DNA of 64,000 nucleotides, taken from the NCBI GenBank assembly GCA_902623535.1, contig CACNUA010000003.1, forward strand, positions 1 to 64,000, in the 5' to 3' direction. This DNA is from an uncultured SAR86 cluster bacterium (GTDB taxonomy: Bacteria > Pseudomonadota > Gammaproteobacteria > Magnimaribacterales > D2472). Shown piece after piece: positions 21,008 through 29,607 of this stretch (the stretch's first letter is position 1; each line of letters begins with the position of its first letter). A program made the translations under genes and the position numbers. The notes beneath the pieces are model-generated. The model ran no database searches, was not told the origin of the DNA, and saw only the letters and a program-made list of their open reading frames with translations.

Positions 21008-21241
21008 TTAAATTTTCACAATGAGTATTATGCCATATCTTTGAAAATCATAGTCAATTCCATTACTTCTGAGAGATATAGCGCAAATATCCATCATCTT
21101 TTTGCTGTTTCCACAAATTATCTTTAGTGGTAGCTCATCCTGAAATCTATAACAAAAATCTATCAGCTGTGACTCAACATAATTATGACGAACACCATGC
21201 AGGTCAAGGCATCTAATTCCACTTTCCTCAAAGGTTTTCAT
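21008..21241 (-). CDS. stand-alone Smr-like domain protein
   Basis: LDLHGVRH and IICGNSKKM resemble Smr domain motifs. Confidence 0.6.
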   Translation of the reverse strand: MKTFEESGIRCLDLHGVRHNYVESQLIDFCYRFQDELPLKIICGNSKKMMDICAISLRSNGIDYDFQRYGIILIVKI

Positions 21242-21257
21242 ACTTTATGATGTTGTT

Positions 21258-22493
21258 ATGATTAACATAGATGAGCTAACAGTAGACCATTTTTTTGATC
21301 CATCATCAAAGAATTTCATAGATGATCCAAAACCCACTATTGAAAAATTAGTTAAAGAATTTCCTATCGCTAGGTTTAATGCATGGTCAGCATGGTTAGT
21401 TACAGGTAATAAAAATATTACAAACTGTTTACTGGATAGAAGGCTATCAACTGACTTTAATCTCTGGGAGCATGCTCCACCAAAAAAAGAGCTTGCAGAT
21501 ATGGATGCTTTTGAAAAGCTAATGAATAATAATTTATTCTTTTTAAATAGGTCCAATCACCTAAGACTTAGAAAGCTTGCATTGCCTGCATTTTCACCAC
21601 GCATTATGGAGCAGATGAAGGTTAGATTTACAAAGTTAGTTAAGGAAAGATTTGATGAAATTGGTAAGCCTAAAAAATTTAATTTTGCCACCGAAATTGC
21701 AGAAATTATTCCGACCCAAGCTATTGCAAGTTTAGTAGGCATCCCTAGAGATAAATTTCCAATATTTGATTCGCTTGCTTATGGAGTGGTAAGAGGCATC
21801 AATCCAATGCTAACACCCCAAGAGAGAGCTGAAGCAATCGAAGGGGTACCTGCTGGTTTAGATCTACTTAACGAGCTTATTGATGAAAAGAGAAAGAATC
21901 CATCTGATGATTTTTTATCTACTCTTATTACGGCAGAAGAAGATGGCGATAAACTGTCTAACTGGGAAATGTGCGCACTAATCGGTGCGGTTTTAGGAGC
22001 TGGATCTGATACTGCAGTTGATTTACACAGTTATTTAATTAGGGCTTTATTATCTCATCCTGATCAACTAGCTGAATTAAAAAATGACGAAAGCTTAATT
22101 CAAAATGCTATTTCAGAGACTCTACGGTACGAATCGTCTGGTAAAACAGGTTTAGCAAGGTATGCATCTGAGGACCTTGAGATTCTCGGTGTTAATGTAA
22201 AAAAGGGTGAGATGGTACAACTGATAACTAGTACTGCTGGGTTAGATCCAAATGCTTACGAAAACGCAAATACTTTTAATATTCACAGAAGTCATGACAA
22301 AAGTATAAGTTTTGGTCAAGGTCCTCATTACTGCATTGGGGTTACATTGGTAAGATCTCAAACGGAAGTTATGCTCAAAGAGCTATTTTCAAGGTTTCCT
22401 GATTTAAGCCTTTCTGGAAAAATGGATTATGACTACAAACATCACAACGCAAGAAGAATGACGATTCTTGAAGTAGAAACTAATCTCAACTAA
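21258..22493 (+). CDS. cytochrome P450
   Basis: heme motif SFGQGPHYCIG, I-helix GAGSDT, ETLRYESS (ExxR). Confidence 0.95.
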   Translation: MINIDELTVDHFFDPSSKNFIDDPKPTIEKLVKEFPIARFNAWSAWLVTGNKNITNCLLDRRLSTDFNLWEHAPPKKELADMDAFEKLMNNNLFFLNRSNHLRLRKLALPAFSPRIMEQMKVRFTKLVKERFDEIGKPKKFNFATEIAEIIPTQAIASLVGIPRDKFPIFDSLAYGVVRGINPMLTPQERAEAIEGVPAGLDLLNELIDEKRKNPSDDFLSTLITAEEDGDKLSNWEMCALIGAVLGAGSDTAVDLHSYLIRALLSHPDQLAELKNDESLIQNAISETLRYESSGKTGLARYASEDLEILGVNVKKGEMVQLITSTAGLDPNAYENANTFNIHRSHDKSISFGQGPHYCIGVTLVRSQTEVMLKELFSRFPDLSLSGKMDYDYKHHNARRMTILEVETNLN

Positions 22494-23368
22494 AAGATAT
22501 TTGGATTAGGTAAATCTCCTCTGCTCAAAATAGAGTCAACCCTGTCTTTAAAAGCTTGTTCTGATTTCTCATTTGCGGGGTTAATCCAATACTTGCCTTC
22601 CCTAAGTTCAGCCAAGCAAAATTTAGCCACTTCTTCAGGAGTGGTTGTTTCCATTTCGACGCCCATTGATTTCATCATATCAACCATATCCTCAACGGAA
22701 GAAATTGGATGCTCCGGGGCGTTTGGATCTCTGGCTAAATCATCTGGTCTATTTCTTTCTGCAGAAAAAAGATTGGTTCTAACTGTATGGGGTCCTGGGA
22801 ATAGGATAGATACTTTTATATTACTTTCCGATTGATCTAATTGAAGCTTTAAGACCTCACTGATACTTGAAACTGCGGCTTTTGATGAGGTGTATATCGG
22901 AGTACTTGGAAGGTTAATAAATGCGCCATTACCTGAACAAGTATTTATAACATTTGCTTCTTTTCCATGACTTAACATATCAGGTATGAAAGCCTGCAAA
23001 CCATGAACAATACCCATAACATTAACCCCGTAAGCCCAATTCCAATCATTAGGGTTAGTATCCCAAATGGATTGTAATTCAGCTGGTGCAACACCAGCGT
23101 TGTTAAAGAGCATTTGAACATCGCCGACTTCAGAGGTGACAAATTTATTGAGCGCGACCATTGATTCATGATCGGACACATCTGCTTGTTTAATGTGAAC
23201 AGATGAGCCTTCTTTTTCTAAGTTGGTCCTTGCAGATTCGAGCGCAGAGGATTCAATGTCACTCAAAACTACTTTCGCTCCTTCTTTTGCTAGAGCAGCA
23301 CCAATTGCATAGCCTACGCCGGAGGCTCCACCGGTAATTACAGCAACCTTATCTTTGAAGTTAGACAT
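22490..23368 (-). CDS. short-chain dehydrogenase/reductase
   Basis: TGGASGVGYAIG, NNAG, YTSSKAA. Confidence 0.95.
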   Translation of the reverse strand: MSNFKDKVAVITGGASGVGYAIGAALAKEGAKVVLSDIESSALESARTNLEKEGSSVHIKQADVSDHESMVALNKFVTSEVGDVQMLFNNAGVAPAELQSIWDTNPNDWNWAYGVNVMGIVHGLQAFIPDMLSHGKEANVINTCSGNGAFINLPSTPIYTSSKAAVSSISEVLKLQLDQSESNIKVSILFPGPHTVRTNLFSAERNRPDDLARDPNAPEHPISSVEDMVDMMKSMGVEMETTTPEEVAKFCLAELREGKYWINPANEKSEQAFKDRVDSILSRGDLPNPNIF

Positions 23369-23372
23369 TTAA

Positions 23373-24137
23373 TCAGCCGTCGTATCTTGAATGCATGAAT
23401 GGAATGTAGCCCATAGGGTCCACCTCTTGCATCACAGATGCATTGCTTGAAGATGAGCCCTCCTCCCATGTCATTGATACCATCTCTTCAACCGGAAGGT
23501 CAACAACTGGATCAACTGGAGACTCTCGCAAGGTAAGCTCGCCATCTAGATTCAAGTTAACTGTTTGCTTTCGGTGCATATCTATTTTGACGAGCAATGG
23601 ATTTTGATCGCAAACTTTATTTTGCTCACATGATGGGAAAACTTTAAAACAAAAAACTTGATCAGTGAATGATGAGGTTTCAGCCTCATCTTTTACACTT
23701 CCATTAAACTCAATATATTTAATGCCATGCCTTTCAACACTCGCATGACATGAATCTCCATCTTTGCTTGCTTCGACATTTGCAATCTTTTTAGGTTCAC
23801 CATAGGTTTCTCTACCGCCCACAACAACGCCTTCCCCTTCCATCGGCATTGTGATTTCATAAATACCTTCCATATCTTTGTATTTGCAGTTGACACCAAA
23901 AGTCGCGGCACCAAACTCAAGACCATCATGCAAATCGACGAATACTCGGGACATTACAATTCTTACCATTGGGTCATCAGCAACAGTTAAAGGTGCTGGG
24001 ATGAGTTGTTCAATGAGACCTGGTGTAGTTTTATAAAAAACTTTTACAGCTTGCATTGTTGCATCAAAAAACTCTAAATTATTTTCAGCTGCTTCTTGAA
24101 GTTCAGCTGGTGTTTTTACATATCTTAATGTTGCCAT
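23373..24137 (-). CDS. acetoacetate decarboxylase-like protein
   Basis: GEPKKIA Schiff-base Lys motif; in-frame ATG at 24137 with AAGGAT upstream preferred over 24176. Confidence 0.8.
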   Translation of the reverse strand: MATLRYVKTPAELQEAAENNLEFFDATMQAVKVFYKTTPGLIEQLIPAPLTVADDPMVRIVMSRVFVDLHDGLEFGAATFGVNCKYKDMEGIYEITMPMEGEGVVVGGRETYGEPKKIANVEASKDGDSCHASVERHGIKYIEFNGSVKDEAETSSFTDQVFCFKVFPSCEQNKVCDQNPLLVKIDMHRKQTVNLNLDGELTLRESPVDPVVDLPVEEMVSMTWEEGSSSSNASVMQEVDPMGYIPFMHSRYDG

Positions 24138-24196
24138 ATCTTTTATCCTTTTTGATTTACCTGATATCATAACCAATTATCTAAAGGAATTTAAAT

Positions 24197-25201
24197 ATGC
24201 CAAAACAAGAATTTCCGTTTCCTATGCCAAATGGTTGGTTTTGTGTCAGCAGATCTGACGAAATAAAGGCTGGCGAACTTAAAAATATAAAATTTTGCGA
24301 GAATGATGTTGCTGCATTTAGAACTGAAAGTGGGATAGCTGCTGTACTAGATGCTTATTGCGGTTATTCAGGTATCAATATAGCTTTATGTGGAGAGGTT
24401 ATAGAAGAAGCACTATATTGTTCAAAGACAGGAATTAAATGGAGTACTGATGGTTCTTGTATTGATATAGATGATGACTCGCTTACTCCTGAATCAGCGA
24501 AAGATATTAAAATATTTAATTATCCAGTTGTAGAGATGAATGGTTTTATTTGGGCTTGGCATCATTTGCTGAAAGAAAAACCATACTTTGAGTTGCCAAT
24601 GCTTGATGGCTTTAATGGTGACAATGAAAAATGGGGAAAGGTTTATCACTACGAATATAAGATCAATACTGTTCTTCAAGAAATTGCAGAAAATGATGTA
24701 GATCAAGCTCATTTTCCAAAAGTGCATGGCTCACCATCGTTACCTGAAACTGAGGCTATCGTTGATGGTATTTACAGAAAAACCATAGCTGAAACTCTCA
24801 TGGATCCAAATAATGATAGTGTTTCTGAGGAATTTAAAGTTGAAGATCAGGGAATGTTTACAACTACTTTCACTAGAGAGTCTTGGGGTCTTGGTTGTGT
24901 TGGGTTGCATATGGTAAATCTTCCTCCCTCAGGCGGAGAATTTATTATGGTTAATGCATCCTGCCCGGTTGATAACAAAAATTCAATTTTAAGATGGTCA
25001 ATGCGAGTCTCTAAAGATATTGAAGATGAGCTTGGTATGGCAATCATAGATGGCATTGCTAATGGTGTTTTAGATGATATGCCAATATGGGATAACAAAA
25101 GCTATGTAGCAAACCCAATACTCTGTGATGGAGATGGTCCGATAAATAAGTTTAGAAAATGGGTAAGTCAGTTTTACTCTGAAGTCCCAGATACTGCATA
25201 A
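24197..25201 (+). CDS. Rieske-type oxygenase homologue (KshA/DAF-36-like) with degenerate Rieske site
   Basis: D169-x2-H172-x4-H177 iron motif in ENDVDQAHFPKVHG and DDMPIWDNKSYVANPILCDGDGPINKFRKWVSQFY C-terminus; Rieske positions read C55-G-Y57 and C75-S-K-T78. Confidence 0.82.
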   Translation: MPKQEFPFPMPNGWFCVSRSDEIKAGELKNIKFCENDVAAFRTESGIAAVLDAYCGYSGINIALCGEVIEEALYCSKTGIKWSTDGSCIDIDDDSLTPESAKDIKIFNYPVVEMNGFIWAWHHLLKEKPYFELPMLDGFNGDNEKWGKVYHYEYKINTVLQEIAENDVDQAHFPKVHGSPSLPETEAIVDGIYRKTIAETLMDPNNDSVSEEFKVEDQGMFTTTFTRESWGLGCVGLHMVNLPPSGGEFIMVNASCPVDNKNSILRWSMRVSKDIEDELGMAIIDGIANGVLDDMPIWDNKSYVANPILCDGDGPINKFRKWVSQFYSEVPDTA

Positions 25202-25204
25202 AAT

Positions 25205-25786
25205 TTGGCAAAAGTTCATTTCTTTTATTCGACCATGAATGCGGGTAAATCTACTGCCCTCCTTCAATCAAACTATAACTACAATGAGAGAGGCATGGAT
25301 ACGTTGCTCTTTCTTCCTAAAGTAGATGCAGATGCAAATGAAAATAAGATTCACTCAAGAATTGGTTTGATTGCTGATGCGATTTCAGTAGACACTAATT
25401 TTGATTTTTTTGAGTATGTTCAAAACTCTAAAAATAATAAGAAGGTCGATGCAATATTAATTGATGAAGTTCAATTTCTTACAAAAGATCAGGTTAGGCA
25501 AATTTGTAAGATAAGCGATACTCTAAATATTCCATCAATGTGTTATGGAATCAGAACTGATTTTAGGGGAGAACTCTTTGAGGGAAGCTCAGAACTACTT
25601 GCACTTGCAGATAATTTGATTGAGCTAAAAACTGTTTGCGACTGTGGAAGAAAGGCAACTATGGTAGTTCGGCTTAATGAATCTGGTAATGTGATTACTG
25701 CAGGTAAAAAAATTCAGATTGGTGGAAATGATACTTACAAAGTTTTTTGTAGAAAACACTTCAGGGAATTAACTAACTTAATTTAA
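25205..25786 (+). CDS. tdk: thymidine kinase (TTG start)
   Basis: STMNAGKSTALLQ, DEVQFL, CDCGRKATMVVRL. Confidence 0.95.
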   Translation: MAKVHFFYSTMNAGKSTALLQSNYNYNERGMDTLLFLPKVDADANENKIHSRIGLIADAISVDTNFDFFEYVQNSKNNKKVDAILIDEVQFLTKDQVRQICKISDTLNIPSMCYGIRTDFRGELFEGSSELLALADNLIELKTVCDCGRKATMVVRLNESGNVITAGKKIQIGGNDTYKVFCRKHFRELTNLI

Positions 25787-26328
25787 GTCCTGTGCCCTCT
25801 TTTAAAACTTTTTAAATGCAAATATAAAGGATCCGTGAGGTCTGAGGTTCCAATATTTGCTCCTTTGATCATTGGATGTTCAAGATTAACTTCTGAGGGT
25901 TCGTTTACATAAACCCAGTCCGCATCTACCACCCTTTTAGAAAATTTCCAGACTCCTTTTCTTTTTTCATATTTATCAAAATATCTCCCCCCAATGAGAA
26001 CATCATAACCTTGAGATTCATCTTTTACTTTGTGGAAAGCAATAATATAAGTCTCTCCTTCTGCCTTGTTACCATTTAACTTAATATTATGGGTTGTTAC
26101 ATTGTGATGAAGGATTGCCATGTTGCTTTGTATTTCTGGAAGCATATCAATAAAATCCATGGCTTTACCTCTAAAAAATGAACCATGATCATCCTCAGCA
26201 TCTTCATGATATAGAGATCGCATGAGTTCATGATCATGCCTATCGGCTGCCTGACAATAAAGATTTACAAGCTCTTTTATTGCTTCTTTATCAATTAATG
26301 TTCTTATTTCTTCGTTTAAATCTTCCAT
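25783..26328 (-). CDS. SnoaL/NTF2-like (ketosteroid isomerase/dehydratase fold) protein
   Basis: KEAIKELVNLYCQAADRHDHELMRSLYHEDA pattern. Confidence 0.8.
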   Translation of the reverse strand: MEDLNEEIRTLIDKEAIKELVNLYCQAADRHDHELMRSLYHEDAEDDHGSFFRGKAMDFIDMLPEIQSNMAILHHNVTTHNIKLNGNKAEGETYIIAFHKVKDESQGYDVLIGGRYFDKYEKRKGVWKFSKRVVDADWVYVNEPSEVNLEHPMIKGANIGTSDLTDPLYLHLKSFKRGHRT

Positions 26329-26329
26329 A

Positions 26330-26366
26330 ATAGTTGTCCTAAATAGTTAGTCCTATAGGCTATAAT
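26330..26366 (+). promoter_or_regulatory. candidate promoter/operator upstream of OYE-family gene
   Basis: direct repeat ATAGTTGTCCTA / ATAGTTAGTCCTA, palindrome CCTATAGG, TATAAT at 26361-26366. Confidence 0.5.
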
Positions 26367-26389
26367 TTTTCATGCACTAAGTAAAAGAT

Positions 26390-28516
26390 ATGCAATATTC
26401 AAACCTTCTAAAAAGCTCCTCCATTGGAGATATGCAATTAAGAAATAAAATTGTGATGGCTCCAATGGGATCCAATTTCGCTTCTGAGGATGGTCATGCA
26501 AGCGAGAGATTAAAATCTTATTATGAGGAAAGAGCTAAAGGGGGTGTAGGTTTAATTATTTTAGAGACTTCCGCGGTGAGTTGGCCTGCAGGATCCTCAA
26601 TGCCAAATATGATTGGATATTCTGAGGATAGATTCATTCCAGACTTACAAGACCTTACATCAAGGGTTCACCAATACGGTGCCAAAATTGCAGCCCAATT
26701 AAATCATAGTGGAAAAATTTCTCAGGAAGATGTTGTTGCTGGCTTGGAAATTCCAGTTCCATCCATCCCCAAAATGCATCCAAGTGACATGTTTGGGCTT
26801 TTGACTGAAGCAGAAATAATGAATTTCATTAAAGCTGCGGGCCCTGATGGGAAAGGCCCTAGATATCATGAGCTTACAACTGAAGAGATTAAAGTCGAAA
26901 TTGAACACTTTGTTTCAGCCGCTAAAAGAGCAGTCGAGTCAGGCTTTGATGCCATTGAAATTCATGCCGGGCATGGCTATCTAATCTCTAGCTTTTTATC
27001 TCCCGCAGTTAATAGACGAACGGATGAATATGGAGGAAGTGCAGAAAATAGGGCAAAATTATTGGTAGAGATAATTTCAAATATTAAATCGTCCATTCCT
27101 ACCTCTATTCCAGTAATTGTTCGCCTTGATGCATTTGAATACAGAATTGAGGATGGAATCTCAACTGATGATTTTCTTGTTACTATAAAACTTGCTGAGG
27201 AAGCTGGAGCAGATGCACTTGATATTAGTGCTTACGGAAATCCTGCTAAAGGAATTGCCTTTACGGAAGCTCCTCTTGTTCATGAGCCAGGTGGGTTTAT
27301 AAAATTTGCTAAACTTGCTAAAGCTCAATGCTCAATTCCTATTTTAGCTGTTGGGAGAATTAATTTAGATGTAGCTGAATCAGGCATAAAAAATAATGAT
27401 TTTGATTTTGTTGTGATGGGACGAAAGCTCCTTGCTGATCCGTTTCTTCCCCAAAAGCTACTAAATAATCAAGAGTCGCTGATTAGGCCCTGTATTTATT
27501 GTTATGTTTGTGTAAGCAAAATTTTTATAAATCAGCCTATGTGTTGCTCTGTCAATTCATCTATGGGTAAAGAATTTGAAGATAAAGATCTTTATTCAAA
27601 ACCTAATAAAAAGAAAAACATTGTGGTTATTGGTTCAGGGCCTGCAGGTATGGAGTCAGCTAGAATTCTTGGTGAACGAGGTCACAACGTTACAGTGATA
27701 GAAAAGGAAAAAGATATTGGTGGTACTTTAAGAGTTGCCTCACTTGCATATGAACCCAATCAAGCATTGATTACTTATTTAAAAAATAGTCTTAATCATC
27801 TTGGAATAAAAATTAAAACTAAAACTGAAGCAAATTTAAAAGTATTAAAAAAGATATCTCCTGATCATGTGCTTTTTGCAACAGGCGCCAAAAGAAATGC
27901 ACCACATATTCCCGGCAAAGGATTAGGGCATGTTTTTGATGGAGAGGAGTTAAAGTCCTTATTAATTTCAAGTAACAGTAAAGCTGAAAAAAAACTAAAT
28001 ATTCTTTCAAGGCTAATCTTAAAAGCTGGTAATCTTTCTCAACTCTTAAGGAATATATCTACCTTAAGATTCCTAAGTAAATTTTGGATGCCTCTTAAAA
28101 AAGAGCTTGTGATTATTGGTGGTGATCTGGTTGGTTTAGAGCTAGCGGAATTTCTAACTGAAAGGGGTAAAAAGATTACCGTCGTAGAGCCTAGCAATGA
28201 CTTAGGTCCTAATTTAAGTATTGTTAGGAGATCTCGAGTAATACATCTACTTAAATCTCATGGGGTTAATATTATCAAGAACGCAAAAGATATTAAGATC
28301 TCTAACTCAGATGTAAATTTTGAGCTAGATGGTGCCTGTCAATCAATCAAAGCAAATCAGGTCATCATAGCTATGGGAACTGAACCCAATACTGAGTTTG
28401 CTGAAGAACTTATAGAAAATAATTTTAATGTTTCTATGATAGGAGATTGCACCTCAGTCGGTTACATTGAGGGAGCAATATCTGACGCTAGGATCGCAGT
28501 AAAGGAGATTATTTAA
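26390..28516 (+). CDS. NADH:flavin oxidoreductase / 2,4-dienoyl-CoA reductase-like (OYE + FAD/NAD domains, Fe-S)
   Basis: HAGHGYLISSFLSPAVNRRTDEYGGSAENR; CxxCxxC; GSGPAGMESARILGERGH. Confidence 0.92.
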   Translation: MQYSNLLKSSSIGDMQLRNKIVMAPMGSNFASEDGHASERLKSYYEERAKGGVGLIILETSAVSWPAGSSMPNMIGYSEDRFIPDLQDLTSRVHQYGAKIAAQLNHSGKISQEDVVAGLEIPVPSIPKMHPSDMFGLLTEAEIMNFIKAAGPDGKGPRYHELTTEEIKVEIEHFVSAAKRAVESGFDAIEIHAGHGYLISSFLSPAVNRRTDEYGGSAENRAKLLVEIISNIKSSIPTSIPVIVRLDAFEYRIEDGISTDDFLVTIKLAEEAGADALDISAYGNPAKGIAFTEAPLVHEPGGFIKFAKLAKAQCSIPILAVGRINLDVAESGIKNNDFDFVVMGRKLLADPFLPQKLLNNQESLIRPCIYCYVCVSKIFINQPMCCSVNSSMGKEFEDKDLYSKPNKKKNIVVIGSGPAGMESARILGERGHNVTVIEKEKDIGGTLRVASLAYEPNQALITYLKNSLNHLGIKIKTKTEANLKVLKKISPDHVLFATGAKRNAPHIPGKGLGHVFDGEELKSLLISSNSKAEKKLNILSRLILKAGNLSQLLRNISTLRFLSKFWMPLKKELVIIGGDLVGLELAEFLTERGKKITVVEPSNDLGPNLSIVRRSRVIHLLKSHGVNIIKNAKDIKISNSDVNFELDGACQSIKANQVIIAMGTEPNTEFAEELIENNFNVSMIGDCTSVGYIEGAISDARIAVKEII

Positions 28517-28517
28517 C

Positions 28518-29603
28518 TCAACTTAATGCTTCACTGACTGCTTGATGTTTAATCTCACCTTTTGAAATATTGAGACCATTCTTTAAGCCAGCATTTTGGT
28601 TTAAGGCCTCCTCAACGCCTAAATTTGCGAGCAATTTTATGTATGGCAAAGTAGCTTTATTAAGAGCAAGCGAAGCAGTTAAAGGGACTGCACCTGGCAT
28701 ATTAGTAACACAATAATGAACAACATCATCTACTAAAAATGTTGGCTCGTCATGAGTGGTTGGTTTGCTGGTCTCAAAGCACCCACCTTGATCAATAGAA
28801 ATATCAACCATTACCGTTCCTGGTGACATTTCACCAATCATTTCCCTAGTAATAATCTTAGGTGCTTCTTTTCCAATCACATACACCGATCCCACCACAA
28901 GATCAGATTTTTTAATACTTTCAAAGATAGCCTCAGGAGACGATTGAATGTAATTAACATTATCTTCTCCATATTTTGCCTTTAGGGAATTCAATTTATC
29001 TGTGGATAAATCAATAACATTTACCAAAGATTTATTATCAATCGCTTTCTCAATGGCTTGAGTGCCTGCAACCCCGCCACCGATTACCGTAACAACTCTT
29101 GAATCTAAATTTTGAAATGATCCAAGCAAAACTCCTTTTCCATGATTGTGCTTAAGTAAATTATATGAGCCTACTACTATACTTATTTGCCCTGCGATTT
29201 TGCTCATTGGGGCTAGCAAAGGCAATGCATTGCTCTCATCAGTCACAGTCTCATAAGCAATACCGGTAACGCCAGTATTAACAATCTTTTTTGCACTTTC
29301 GGGATTTCCAGCAAGATGAAGATAAGTGAACAATGTTAAGTCTTCACGAAGATAGCCGAGCTCCTTTTCAATGGGTTCTTTAACCTTAATAATAAGATTT
29401 GATTTTTCAAATACTTCCTCAGCTTCATCAATTATTCTGGCCCCTGAATCAATATAATCTTGATTACCAAAACCAATTGAGCTGCCAGCATCTGATTGAA
29501 TTAATACTTCATGCCCCTCTTTGCAAAGAGCCATGGTCGATTCAGGAGTCAGGCCGACCCTGTATTCGTTATTTTTAAGCTCTTTAGGAACCCCGATGAT
29601 CAT
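28518..29603 (-). CDS. ald: alanine dehydrogenase
   Basis: MIIGVPKELKNNEYRVGLTPES, VIGGGVAGTQA, VTNMPGAVPLTAS. Confidence 0.95.
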   Translation of the reverse strand: MIIGVPKELKNNEYRVGLTPESTMALCKEGHEVLIQSDAGSSIGFGNQDYIDSGARIIDEAEEVFEKSNLIIKVKEPIEKELGYLREDLTLFTYLHLAGNPESAKKIVNTGVTGIAYETVTDESNALPLLAPMSKIAGQISIVVGSYNLLKHNHGKGVLLGSFQNLDSRVVTVIGGGVAGTQAIEKAIDNKSLVNVIDLSTDKLNSLKAKYGEDNVNYIQSSPEAIFESIKKSDLVVGSVYVIGKEAPKIITREMIGEMSPGTVMVDISIDQGGCFETSKPTTHDEPTFLVDDVVHYCVTNMPGAVPLTASLALNKATLPYIKLLANLGVEEALNQNAGLKNGLNISKGEIKHQAVSEALS

Positions 29604-29607
29604 TGTT

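Noticed and set aside
21008-21241. Tiny Smr-like protein as possible toxin/antitoxin or new regulator of TBDR
   Set aside because: Stand-alone Smr-like domains are known; no evidence of a partner gene or toxin features.
27490-27560. CxxCxxC spacing in the OYE-family reductase instead of CxxCxxxC of E. coli FadH
   Set aside because: CxxCxxC spacing is known in trimethylamine-dehydrogenase-like members of this family.
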